This document shows positions 1-6,928 of a stretch of 10,273 nt of DNA, in pieces. The stretch lies in NCBI GenBank assembly GCA_035480955.1, contig DATIHF010000044.1:1-10273 (forward strand), read 5' to 3'. The position numbers were made by a program, and so were the translations under genes. The notes beneath the pieces were generated by a model, which was not told where the DNA came from, searched no databases, and worked only from the letters and a program-made list of their open reading frames with translations. The stretch is from DATIHF01 sp035480955. GTDB taxonomy: Bacteria; Patescibacteriota; Microgenomatia; Woykebacterales; RBG-16-39-9b. How positions within the stretch are numbered: position 1 is the first letter of the stretch; each line of letters opens with the position of its first letter.

Positions 1-594
1 AGAAACATTGGCGTCAAAGCGCATCCCTGCTTTTTCCATATCGACATCTGCTACCCCAATGTAGCGGCAAATCTGGTGAATTTTTTTCGCGTAGGCTTTG
101 GCTTCCTCGGCCGAGCTAATGTCAGGTTCGGAGACTATTTCCAGTAGAGGGACACTGCTGCGGTTGAAATCAATCAAACTAACTTTTTCTCCACCGGCAG
201 TTGCGTGAATTAGTTTTCCCGTGTCTTCTTCCATGTGAGCACGATTAATGCGGATTTTTTTCTCTCCGACCTTTACCCAGCCTTCGACATTGATTGGCTG
301 ATCAAACTGGGAAATTTGGTAACCTTTGGGCAAGTCTGGGTAAAAATAGCTCTTGCGGTCAAATTTATTTTCCAGGTTAATCTTGCAATTGAGGGCAAGT
401 CCCACCTTGATCGAGTTTTCAATTGCTTTTTGATTGGGAACCGGCAGGGCTCCTGGCAAACCTAAACAAGTTGGGCAAACATGGGAGTTTGGCTCTTCAC
501 CAAAATACTCCGCCGAGCTCGTGCAGAACATTTTGCTCTTGGTTTTTAGCTGAACGTGGATTTCTAGGCCAATAACGGTTTGGTAATCACTCAT
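1..594 (-). CDS. gatB: Aspartyl/glutamyl-tRNA amidotransferase subunit B, N-terminal part (cut by window edge)
   Basis: GatB is the kinase-like subunit of the GatCAB complex. It activates the side chain of Asp or Glu misacylated on tRNA-Asn or tRNA-Gln so that ammonia from GatA can amidate it. The visible 198 codons start MSDYQTVIGLEIHVQLKTKS and contain the family motifs CPTCLGLPGALP (about residues 40-51), FYPDLPKGYQISQFDQP and an INRAHMEEDTGKL stretch, then LIDFNRSSVPLLEIVSEPD. The reading frame is open to base 1, so more than half of the usual roughly 480 residues lie outside. The ATG overlaps the TGA of the upstream HEPN-like gene as ATGA, with GGGAG four bases before the start. Identity is essentially certain from the motifs and from gatC and gatA upstream. 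Confidence 0.97.
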   Translation of the reverse strand, partial: MSDYQTVIGLEIHVQLKTKSKMFCTSSAEYFGEEPNSHVCPTCLGLPGALPVPNQKAIENSIKVGLALNCKINLENKFDRKSYFYPDLPKGYQISQFDQPINVEGWVKVGEKKIRINRAHMEEDTGKLIHATAGGEKVSLIDFNRSSVPLLEIVSEPDISSAEEAKAYAKKIHQICRYIGVADVDMEKAGMRFDANVS

Positions 595-989
595 AAAGCT
601 CCCAAATGAACTAAGCCAGCCTTAAATTTTTCCAAAACCTCAGTCGCAGTCGCGGTGTAGAGTTCAAAATTAACATTGTGGACCAGCTCATTCCTAGTTT
701 TGTGAGCAAACCAAAGACCATCATAAATTTCGTAGTTACCGACGAACTTATCTTTCGCCCTTTTCAAGCGCTCTCCAGTTGAGTTTAAGCTCGGGTACAT
801 TTTTGACAAAACAAACTCCAAAATTTTGTCAGCGTCAATCACTGCCGAGCGATAATTTGAAGGTTTGCCCAAAGAAGCTTGCTCTTCCACGCCTTTCCAG
901 CGGTCAGAGGCGGTTTGCCGATCCAACAAGGTTAGATGGCCTTCCGCAACATAGTTTGGTCCTTTAAAAAGGTTGGCAAGCCAGCCCAT
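591..989 (-). CDS. Small HEPN-like protein encoded inside the gat operon
   Basis: A 132-residue protein of unassigned function. The visible plan is a short hydrophobic N-terminus (MGWLANLFKG), a helix at about 47-64 (RSAVIDADKILEFVLSKM), a GERLKRAKDKF segment at 72-82, a helix ending in AHKTRNELVHN (95-105), and a last amphipathic helix at about 112-128. R99-N100-x3-H104 fits the R-x4-6-H motif of HEPN domains, which are found in RNases and in nucleotide-binding or toxin-type proteins. From memory, small proteins with this order (ADxxLD helix, GERL, EAHKxRNxxxH) are common in Patescibacteria, but I cannot confirm a family. The ATG follows the gatA TAG directly, with GGAGG eight bases upstream, and the TGA overlaps the gatB ATG, so it is co-translated with the amidotransferase. 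Whether it cleaves RNA or only has the fold is unknown; a gat-specific role is a guess. Confidence 0.88.
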   Translation of the reverse strand: MGWLANLFKGPNYVAEGHLTLLDRQTASDRWKGVEEQASLGKPSNYRSAVIDADKILEFVLSKMYPSLNSTGERLKRAKDKFVGNYEIYDGLWFAHKTRNELVHNVNFELYTATATEVLEKFKAGLVHLGAL

Positions 990-2393
990 CTAAAAACCCT
1001 CCGCTTTCTTCTCAAAATATTTAGTTTCCTGCTCAAAAGCAAAGGCAGCTTTGAAAAGTTCCTCTTCTTGCCAATGATTGGCGGTTATTTGTAACCCAAC
1101 TGGAAGTTTGCCAACAAAGCCAGAGGGAATTGAAATTGCCGGTAGTCCGGCCAAATTTTGTGGAACCGTGAAAATATCACAGAGATACATCTGCAGCGGG
1201 TCATCAATCTTTTCCCCAAACTTGAAGGGCAAAACCGGCGAGGTCGGCCCAAGTATAAAATCAACTTTTTTGAAAGCATCTTGGAAATCTTCGGCAATCA
1301 GACGGCGGACTTTCGCCGCTTTCAAGTAATACGCGTCGTAATAACCGGAGGAGAGAGAATAAGTTCCCAGCATGATTCTTCTTTTCACTTCTGGACCGAA
1401 ATGATCTCTACTCTTACCAAAGCGTATTCCTTCGTAACGGGAGAGGTTGGTACTCACTTCTGAGCTCATCACCAGGTAGTAGACACTAACCGCTTGTTCA
1501 CTTCTTGGCAGGCTGATATCAACGACTTCTCCACCGAGTTTTTCGATTGTTTTTAGAGCTTTTTTAAAGATCTCGGCCACTTCTTTATCAACCCCCTCGT
1601 TCAAATATTCTCTCACTACCCCAAACTTTTTTCCTTTGACACCCTCCCAGAGATTCTTTGAGTAGTCAGGCAATTCTTTCTTAAATGAAGTAGCGTCTTT
1701 TGGATCGTAGCCGGCAATGATGTTGAGCACCAAAGCGCTATCCTCTACTGTTTGCGTGATTGGCCCGGCCTGATCAAGAGAGTTTCCCATCGGGATTAAT
1801 CCGTAACGGCTGACTCTGCCGTAGGTGGGTTTCAGACCGACGACATTGCAAAATGAAGCTGGCTGGCGAATACTCCCGCCGGTGTCCGTCCCAATTGAAA
1901 ACGGAACTAAACCAGCGGCAACTGCAGCCGCCGACCCACCGCTACTACCACCAGGAACTCGAGTGAGGTCATAAGGATTTTTTGTTTTTTGATAAGCAGA
2001 GTTTTCCGTCGACCCACCCATGGCAAATTCATCACAATTGTTTTTTCCAAGCAAAACCCCTTTTACCGAGAGTAAACGGTCGTAAACCGTGGAGTTGTAA
2101 GGAGGAACAAAATCTTCGAGGATTTTTGAAGAGGCGGTCGTGGCTACATCCTTGGTAACAATGATGTCTTTCAACCCGTAAGGAACTCCGGTCAACCAGC
2201 AAACTTCTTTATCAACCGCCCTTAAATTGTCAGCTGACTTCGCCTGCTCGAGAGCAATTTCCTCGCTAAAGCTCAAAAATGAGGCTAGTTCTTGATCTTT
2301 TTCCTTTGCTACTCTGAGTGTTTCACGGGTGAGCTCGACACTGGAAATTTCTTTGTTATTCAAACTTTTTTCTATTTCGCGTATTGTCTTCAT
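990..2393 (-). CDS. gatA: Aspartyl/glutamyl-tRNA amidotransferase subunit A
   Basis: GatA is the glutaminase of GatCAB. It hydrolyses glutamine and passes ammonia to GatB for conversion of Asp-tRNA-Asn or Glu-tRNA-Gln. The 467-residue product is close to the usual 470-490. It carries the amidase signature with a complete Ser-cisSer-Lys triad: K75 in PYGLKDI, cis-S150 in VPGGSSGGSAAA, and nucleophile S174 in GTDTGGSIRQPAS. The following FCNVVGLKPTYGRVSRYGL segment and a DEFAMGGSTENSAY block at 121-134 are typical of GatA rather than of generic amidases. The ATG overlaps the gatC stop as ATGA with no clear Shine-Dalgarno sequence, so translation is probably coupled to gatC. The TAG abuts the ATG of the HEPN-like gene. 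Confidence 0.98.
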   Translation of the reverse strand: MKTIREIEKSLNNKEISSVELTRETLRVAKEKDQELASFLSFSEEIALEQAKSADNLRAVDKEVCWLTGVPYGLKDIIVTKDVATTASSKILEDFVPPYNSTVYDRLLSVKGVLLGKNNCDEFAMGGSTENSAYQKTKNPYDLTRVPGGSSGGSAAAVAAGLVPFSIGTDTGGSIRQPASFCNVVGLKPTYGRVSRYGLIPMGNSLDQAGPITQTVEDSALVLNIIAGYDPKDATSFKKELPDYSKNLWEGVKGKKFGVVREYLNEGVDKEVAEIFKKALKTIEKLGGEVVDISLPRSEQAVSVYYLVMSSEVSTNLSRYEGIRFGKSRDHFGPEVKRRIMLGTYSLSSGYYDAYYLKAAKVRRLIAEDFQDAFKKVDFILGPTSPVLPFKFGEKIDDPLQMYLCDIFTVPQNLAGLPAISIPSGFVGKLPVGLQITANHWQEEELFKAAFAFEQETKYFEKKAEGF

Positions 2394-2689
2394 GTCTGAT
2401 CGAGAATTTGTTTAACCTTGAAAAAGCCGTTGTGGGTTTCTTTGGCATTTTTTAGAACTTGATCTTGGGACAACGAAGGCTCTGTGATGTCTTCTCTAGT
2501 ACTGTTTACCAAACCAGAAGCGTTGAGGAGTGGTTCTACTTTTTCAGTATCAACTTTGTTCAGCTGCTCGACATTGTAGTCGATGACTTCAGAAAGTTGA
2601 CTTGTGAATTTGGTAACCTCACTTTCTGACAATTTTAGATTTGCCAGTTGGGCAATTTTTTCAACTGTTTTTTTATCGATTCCGCTCAT
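2390..2689 (-). CDS. gatC: Aspartyl/glutamyl-tRNA amidotransferase subunit C
   Basis: GatC is the small subunit that wraps around GatA and stabilises the GatAB complex. The 99-residue product shows the family pattern: KIAQLANLKLSESEV at about 11-25, a second helix FTSQLSEVIDYNVEQLNKVDT, then VEPLLNASGLVNSTREDI with the expected proline and Arg-Glu-Asp region, and a C-terminal NGFFKVKQIL motif matching the F-x-V-P/K-x-I/V-L end of GatC. Length is normal. The ATG follows the htpX TAA without any gap (TAAATG), and no Shine-Dalgarno sequence is visible, so ribosomes finishing htpX probably reinitiate here. The TGA overlaps the gatA ATG. Confidence 0.96.
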   Translation of the reverse strand: MSGIDKKTVEKIAQLANLKLSESEVTKFTSQLSEVIDYNVEQLNKVDTEKVEPLLNASGLVNSTREDITEPSLSQDQVLKNAKETHNGFFKVKQILDQT

Positions 2690-3619
2690 TTACTGCATTG
2701 CGTGCAAAGCTTTCACACGCTCCTCTATACTTGGATGAGTATTAAAAAGATTGGCAAACCAGTTCAATCCCCCACTATGGTCTCCCTTAAAGGGGTTGAT
2801 GATGTAGAGATGGGCGGTCCCTTTATTGGCAGCTTCCAATGGCTCTCGATCAGCAGAAATTTTTATCAAAGCGTCGGCCAACCCATCTGGGTTCCGAGTA
2901 AGAACTGCTCCGGAAGCATCGGCCAAAAATTCACGCTGACGGCTAACGGCAAACTTAATTAACTGAGCGATTATAGGCGATAAGATTGCCAAAACCAAGC
3001 CTGCAATCAAAAGAATTCCTTGCGCACTGTTGTTATCACTACTTCGTCTCTTGCCTCCACCCCACCAAAGCATTCGCAAAAACATGTCTGCCAGCAGCGC
3101 AATTAAGCCGACTAAAATAGTTACCACTGCCATCAGACGAATATCGTAATTTTTTACATGAGAGAGCTCGTGCGCGACTACTCCCTCAAGCTCGAGAGGC
3201 TGTAATTTAGCCAAAATACCAGTCGTGAAAACCACTGCCGCATGCTCTGGATTACGACCAGTGGCAAAAGCATTTGGTGCAGAATCATCAATCAGGTAAA
3301 CCTTTGGCAGCGGCAGTCCAGCCGCGATGGCAACATTTTCCACAGTCCGAAAAAGCTCTGGTGAGTCCTCTTTTTCAATTTTTTGGGCCTGGGAAATCGC
3401 TAAAATGATTGAATCAGAAAAAAAATAAGAAGCAAAGTTCATGATGAGCGCTACTATCAAGAAAATCGTCACAAAACCGATACTCTCACTGTTGCCATAA
3501 CCTAAAGCTTTAGTAAAAATATAAGCAGCCACGGCGACAAAAAGAGTGAAAAGAAACATTATCACCCAAGTTTTAAATTTATTTGAGCTTACTTGATTGT
3601 ATGCCGTTGAAATTGCCAT
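2690..3619 (-). CDS. htpX: HtpX-type membrane zinc metalloprotease (M48 family)
   Basis: A 309-residue membrane-embedded zinc endopeptidase, in a family that degrades damaged or misassembled membrane proteins. HELSH (150-154) supplies the H150 and H154 zinc ligands and catalytic E151. The third ligand is E230 in SRQREFLAD (226-234). Hydrophobic helices lie at about 17-38, 47-70, 163-183 and 201-223; the active site is placed on the cytoplasmic side in known HtpX. SAPNAFATGRNPEHAAVVFTTG (113-134) and the terminal THPSIEERVKAL are family signatures. It follows lemA, a widespread pairing, and abuts gatC. The ATG has no nearby Shine-Dalgarno sequence; a GGAGG sits 18 nt further up in the loop of a hairpin (separate entry). 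The assignment is firm; the substrate is unknown. Confidence 0.97.
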   Translation of the reverse strand: MAISTAYNQVSSNKFKTWVIMFLFTLFVAVAAYIFTKALGYGNSESIGFVTIFLIVALIMNFASYFFSDSIILAISQAQKIEKEDSPELFRTVENVAIAAGLPLPKVYLIDDSAPNAFATGRNPEHAAVVFTTGILAKLQPLELEGVVAHELSHVKNYDIRLMAVVTILVGLIALLADMFLRMLWWGGGKRRSSDNNSAQGILLIAGLVLAILSPIIAQLIKFAVSRQREFLADASGAVLTRNPDGLADALIKISADREPLEAANKGTAHLYIINPFKGDHSGGLNWFANLFNTHPSIEERVKALHAMQ

Positions 3620-3629
3620 AAAACGAAGT

Positions 3630-3649
3630 AGAACGTGCCTCCACGTTCT
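3630..3649 (-). promoter_or_regulatory. Perfect 8-bp hairpin in the lemA-htpX spacer with GGAGG at its loop
   Basis: On the minus strand AGAACGTG pairs perfectly with CACGTTCT around a 4-base GAGG loop. A GGAGG (3638-3642) spans the loop and the closing base pair. No other ribosome binding site is visible for htpX, whose ATG lies 10 nt past the base of the stem. There is no run of T after the stem in either direction, so a classic intrinsic terminator is unlikely. It may tune htpX translation or mark an mRNA processing site; the structure is seen, the role is inferred. Confidence 0.5.
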
Positions 3650-3672
3650 TTAAAAACCCTCTAGGCAGATAA

Positions 3673-4224
3673 TTAGCCAAACTTTACATCAACCACAGCT
3701 CGATCACCTTCATCAGCTTGGAAAAAGTCCGCTGCTCGAAACCCAAACATATTGGCAATCAAATTGCTCGGAACAGTTTGAATTTTCGTGTTGAAATCAA
3801 GTACGTTAGCGTTGTAAAACTGTCGTGAAGCGGCAACTTTAGTTTCCGTATCCGAAAGCTCTTGCTGGAGCTCTTTGAAGTTTTCAGAGGCTTTTAATTC
3901 AGGGTAAGCTTCAGCGACCGCAAATAAAGTCTTGAGTGCGCCGGAAAGCATGTTATCCGCTTCTCCAGCTTCTTTTGCACCGCTTGCAGAGAGCATCGCA
4001 CTTCTTGCTTTGGTGACATTCTCAAACACTTCTTTTTCGTGTTTAGCGTAGCCTTTGACAGTCTCAACCAAATTGGGGATCAGGTCAGCTCTTCGCTTGA
4101 GTTGAACATCAATTCCACTCCAGCTCTCTTTTACGCGATTACGAGCCGTGATCAGTCCATTGTAGATTGCAAAAACCCCAACCACGAGGAGCACTAGAGC
4201 GGCAATAATTATCCAAAATATCAA
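3673..4224 (-). CDS. lemA: LemA family membrane protein
   Basis: A 183-residue LemA protein of normal length. An N-terminal helix at about 2-20 (IFWIIIAALVLLVVGVFAI) anchors it in the membrane, followed by the helical-bundle signature YNGLITARNRVKESWSGID and then VQLKRRADLIPNLVETVKGY (about 21-59). The AYPELKASENFKELQQELSD segment (105-124) and ASRQFYNANVLDFNTKIQ followed by PSNLIANMFGF are also typical. LemA function is poorly defined; it is often encoded next to M48 proteases such as HtpX, as here. The start is TTG, chosen because AAGGAGGTGA lies six bases upstream and no ATG fits. It begins 21 nt after the polX stop, so it is probably transcribed with polX. Confidence 0.95.
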   Translation of the reverse strand: MIFWIIIAALVLLVVGVFAIYNGLITARNRVKESWSGIDVQLKRRADLIPNLVETVKGYAKHEKEVFENVTKARSAMLSASGAKEAGEADNMLSGALKTLFAVAEAYPELKASENFKELQQELSDTETKVAASRQFYNANVLDFNTKIQTVPSNLIANMFGFRAADFFQADEGDRAVVDVKFG

Positions 4225-4230
4225 AATACT

Positions 4231-4240
4231 TCACCTCCTT
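4231..4240 (-). promoter_or_regulatory. Strong Shine-Dalgarno sequence for lemA (TTG start)
   Basis: AAGGAGGTGA on the minus strand is a near-complete match to the anti-Shine-Dalgarno end of 16S rRNA. It lies AGTATT (6 nt) before the lemA TTG and decides that start. It is the strongest ribosome binding site in the leftward operon and may offset the weak initiation codon. Confidence 0.85.
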
Positions 4241-4245
4241 TAGGT

Positions 4246-5952
4246 TTAATCTTGAAGCGTTGTTATTATATCTTTAAGTTTTGAGTAAGACAAGGTATTG
4301 ATGACCTCTTCCTTAGTCACCCAACCTCTTTTCGCATTGAAAATTCCATACTCCATTAGCTCTAGGTGGTGGGTCTGATGCGAATCAGTGTCAATGGAAA
4401 AGCGCGCTTTATATTTTTTGGCCTCCCTGATGAGCAAATCTGGCAAATCAGTACGATTGGGAAAGGCATTGATCTCGAGAATCTTTCCGTTATCAGCGGC
4501 AAATTTAAAAATTTTAGGCCAATCAGCTTCGATTCCTTCTCTTTCAAGCAGCAATCTTCCGGTTGGGTGAGCAAAAGCATCAACATGAGGGTTTTCTAGT
4601 GCCGTCAAAATCCTCTCGGTCATATCTTCTTTTGCTTGTCGAAAGCTTGTGTGAATAGAAACTAAGACAAAATCATGTTTTTCAAGAATCTCATCAGGAA
4701 TTTGCAGTGTTGCATCAACATTTATATTTACCTCGAGTCCTTTTATTACTCTAATGTCTTTGTATGAGTAGTTTAATTGTTCTATCTCCTTTATCCGCTT
4801 GTTGTAATCCATATTTGGGTACGAATGATCCGTCAGAGCAATATAATCGTAACCTTTTTTCGCCGCGGTTTTGGCCATCTCTGAGATTGTATTTTTTCCA
4901 TCAGTCCAGAGTGAGTGCGTGTGCAAATCACCTTTGATGTCTGATAGTTCAATTAGTTCGGGTAATTTATGCTCAAAGCTTAGTTCAAACTCTCCGGTAT
5001 CTTCTCTCAACTCGGGAACTGGGTATTCTAATTTCAGATAGTCGTAAACCCCTTTTTCCTCAGTGAATTTATGAAGCTTGCCGCTTTTTACTTCTTTCAA
5101 ACCATTATCAGAAACTGAGAAACCCTTTTTCAGTGCCCAGGAACGAATTTTGATATTGTGATTTTTACCTCCAGTGAAATGCTGAAGCAGATTTCCGTAA
5201 AGCTCTGGTGGTTGAACCAACAAATCAACTCTCAAACCGTTGTTTAAAGAGATTGTTGCGGTCTTTTCCCCAGCCTCGACTAGTCTCACTGCCCCTGGAA
5301 ACTTAGAAAAGTGCTCTATGACCTTCTTAGCCTCTTGAGAGGCCACAGAAATATCAATATCTCCAACTGTCGCTACTTTACGTCGCAAGCTACCCAAAGT
5401 ATCCGCTTTTTTCACATGAGACGATTTTTCCAACCAAGCAATAATTTCTTGGGCAAGAGACTCAGCTACTGGCAACAGCAATCGATCACTTTTGCGAGAG
5501 AGTTCGCTAATTCCCTGCTCGATTCCTTTGAGGACTTTTTCTGAAAAACCTTTTTTAAGAAGCGACCCATCTTTGATTTTTTCTGACAGATCATCGATAT
5601 TTTTCACCCCTGCATCAGCTAGCTTTTCCGCAGTTTTTGGCCCTACTCCAGCAATATTGAGGAAGGCAAACATGTTTTTGTTAATTCCCTCAAAAAGCTC
5701 TTCAAAATGTTTGACTTTGCCGGTTTTAAAAAGCTCGTCCAAATAGCCACGCAAACTCTCACCCAAACCTGCTACATTATCGAGCTGCCCGGCTTCCCAA
5801 AGAGACTTAAGATCAGAAGTGGAATGCTGGATCGAGTCAGCCGCTTTCTCGTAGGCGATGACTTTAAATTGGTTTTTGCCTTTGAGTTGATAAACTGCCG
5901 CAACATTGCGCAGCAGCTCTTCTACTTGTTTGTTTGAAAATGAATGAGCCAT
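4246..5952 (-). CDS. polX: Bacterial family X DNA polymerase with PHP phosphoesterase domain (PolX)
   Basis: A 568-residue gap-filling DNA polymerase, in a family that acts in base excision repair or end processing. The N-terminal 8-kDa-like helical domain spans about 1-90, and a helix-hairpin-helix IAGVGPKTAEKL sits at 100-111. The palm begins with GSLRRKVATVGDIDI (187-201), giving metal ligands D198 and D200, with the third, D243, in RVDLLV. FTGGKNHN (259-266) is the expected nucleotide-binding element. The C-terminal PHP domain (about 338-568) appears intact, with candidate metal ligands H344, H346, D351, H376, E407, H434, H462, D523 and H525, which suggests an active 3'-exonuclease or phosphoesterase. 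There is no Shine-Dalgarno sequence; a TATAAT lies seven bases before the ATG, suggesting a leaderless mRNA. It is the probable first gene of the leftward operon. Confidence 0.97.
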   Translation of the reverse strand: MAHSFSNKQVEELLRNVAAVYQLKGKNQFKVIAYEKAADSIQHSTSDLKSLWEAGQLDNVAGLGESLRGYLDELFKTGKVKHFEELFEGINKNMFAFLNIAGVGPKTAEKLADAGVKNIDDLSEKIKDGSLLKKGFSEKVLKGIEQGISELSRKSDRLLLPVAESLAQEIIAWLEKSSHVKKADTLGSLRRKVATVGDIDISVASQEAKKVIEHFSKFPGAVRLVEAGEKTATISLNNGLRVDLLVQPPELYGNLLQHFTGGKNHNIKIRSWALKKGFSVSDNGLKEVKSGKLHKFTEEKGVYDYLKLEYPVPELREDTGEFELSFEHKLPELIELSDIKGDLHTHSLWTDGKNTISEMAKTAAKKGYDYIALTDHSYPNMDYNKRIKEIEQLNYSYKDIRVIKGLEVNINVDATLQIPDEILEKHDFVLVSIHTSFRQAKEDMTERILTALENPHVDAFAHPTGRLLLEREGIEADWPKIFKFAADNGKILEINAFPNRTDLPDLLIREAKKYKARFSIDTDSHQTHHLELMEYGIFNAKRGWVTKEEVINTLSYSKLKDIITTLQD

Positions 5953-5959
5953 TTGCTGG

Positions 5960-5965
5960 ATTATA
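5960..5965 (-). promoter_or_regulatory. Probable -10 box for a leaderless polX operon transcript
   Basis: A perfect TATAAT on the minus strand ends seven bases before the polX ATG, so transcription would start at or next to the start codon. It lies just downstream of the preceding gene's terminator, so a new promoter is needed here. No convincing -35 hexamer is seen; the expected position falls in the T-rich end of the terminator. Confidence 0.55.
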
Positions 5966-5979
5966 TTTGGAAATTTAGC

Positions 5980-6013
5980 AAAAAGAAACCCGCGCCATCG
6001 CTAGGTGCGGGTT
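5980..6013 (-). terminator. Intrinsic terminator of the phosphoribosyltransferase gene, enclosing its stop codon
   Basis: On the minus strand AACCCGC (6007-6013) pairs with GCGGGTT (5987-5993). Inside the 13-nt loop a further CC/GG pairing is possible, and the stem is followed by TCTTTTT. This is a standard rho-independent terminator. The TAG stop (6001-6003) of the upstream gene sits in the loop, so the last codons form the 5' arm of the stem. Confidence 0.85.
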
Positions 6014-6711
6014 ATAAACTCTGAGGCTGGCTTTATCTGATAAATGAAGTTTGACTCGCTGTTCGGCCAGTTGTACCTGATATTTCCAGATCGGTACATA
6101 CTGATAATCTCTACTATATCGTCTGTTATTCTTCCGGTGCGGCTTAAAAGCCCAATTAGGTCATCAATAGTGCAAAGTGAATGAACCCTGTAGCCTGCCT
6201 TCTCAAGTTCTACCGTTCCACCCTCTAAACGATCGAGGAAAACAACAATATCCCTAACAAATAAATGCTCGGCTTCTAAGATTTTTATTGATTCAAGTTT
6301 GCTTTCTCCGTTTGTAAGCACGTCATCTATAACCACAACCCTTTCTCCAATTTCGTAAACTCCGTCTATTTTCTGCCCAGAACCATATTCCTTTTTGTCC
6401 ATCCTTGGCGAAATCATTGGCCAACTCTTAGTTACCGAAAGAGCGGAAACAAATGGTGTTGCCGCTGTCGGAACGTCCACGATCTTATCAAATACTGCAC
6501 GACTATGGATAAAGTTTCCAAAAACTTCAGCCATCTTCCTGACTGTTTCCGGGTAACTCCTGAGGTTTCTTAGGTTCACATAGTATGGGGCTGGTGGGTC
6601 TTGAATTTTGCTTTTCTTCAGCGAGTGTGGGCCTAGTTTGAATGCTCCCTGATCTGGCAAAAGCCAAAGAATCTCTTCGAGTGGACTTTTAAGGTACACT
6701 TCTTGTTTCAC
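6001..6711 (-). CDS. Orotate phosphoribosyltransferase-like protein
   Basis: A 236-residue type I phosphoribosyltransferase. The PRPP-binding motif VVVIDDVLTNGES is at 125-137 and is preceded by a flexible-loop segment RMDKKEYGSG at 103-112. GAFKLGPHSLKK (22-33), APYYVNLRNL (41-50) and DVPTAATPFVSAL (79-91) fit orotate phosphoribosyltransferase, which makes OMP from orotate and PRPP in pyrimidine synthesis. By eye against the bacterial PyrE loop RKEAKDHGEG, the first lysine is M104 and the histidine is Y109, and the stretch before PYYVNLR is longer than usual. Another base or a salvage role is therefore possible, and I give no symbol. The start is GTG with GGAGG five bases upstream; its G is also the last base of the preceding gene's stop. 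No other pyrimidine gene is in view. Confidence 0.85.
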   Translation of the reverse strand: MKQEVYLKSPLEEILWLLPDQGAFKLGPHSLKKSKIQDPPAPYYVNLRNLRSYPETVRKMAEVFGNFIHSRAVFDKIVDVPTAATPFVSALSVTKSWPMISPRMDKKEYGSGQKIDGVYEIGERVVVIDDVLTNGESKLESIKILEAEHLFVRDIVVFLDRLEGGTVELEKAGYRVHSLCTIDDLIGLLSRTGRITDDIVEIISMYRSGNIRYNWPNSESNFIYQIKPASEFITRT

Positions 6712-6890
6712 TAAAACCTCCCTCGTTTCCTGCCTTCTATTAGAAAGGCTACTGGCAAAGCTGCCATCAGTCCAATGACAACACTGCTCCTCTCACTCAT
6801 CCCTAACCAAAGGAATAACAAGATTACTACTGTACCGATTGTGCCTACTACGATGATATCTTTAACCCGCTCAAGAACTTCCCTTTTCAA
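6711..6890 (-). CDS. 59-residue membrane microprotein, TTG start
   Basis: An unrecognised small protein encoded directly before the phosphoribosyltransferase gene. The N-terminus is charged (MKREVLERVKD). A first hydrophobic helix runs at about 12-30 (IIVVGTIGTVVILLFLWLG), a short MSERS turn follows, then a second helix at about 36-51 (SVVIGLMAALPVAFLI), and a basic tail EGRKRGRF. This predicts a two-helix hairpin with positive ends facing the cytoplasm. The TTG start is supported by AGGGAGGT at 6894-6901, four bases before it counting from GGAGG. A promoter lies upstream, and the one-base stop/start overlap (TAGTG) couples it to the downstream gene. It may be a membrane regulator or anchor, or unrelated; no function can be assigned. 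Confidence 0.72.
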   Translation of the reverse strand: MKREVLERVKDIIVVGTIGTVVILLFLWLGMSERSSVVIGLMAALPVAFLIEGRKRGRF

Positions 6891-6893
6891 GGT

Positions 6894-6901
6894 ACCTCCC
6901 T
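6894..6901 (-). promoter_or_regulatory. Shine-Dalgarno sequence for the TTG-started microprotein
   Basis: AGGGAGGT on the minus strand, with TACC between GGAGG and the TTG. It is the main evidence that this short open frame is translated. Confidence 0.75.
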
Positions 6902-6928
6902 GCCAACAAGTTGTTAAGGTTCAACAGG

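Noticed and set aside
4362..5937. Several 60-84 codon open frames opposite or within polX
   Set aside because: They are shadows of a full-length gene with complete catalytic motifs, and have no ribosome binding sites or recognisable domains.
6902..6917. Short palindrome-like AACAAGTTGTT in the microprotein leader, considered as an operator or attenuator
   Set aside because: Only five-base arms; too short to separate from chance, and no second copy was found near the other promoters.
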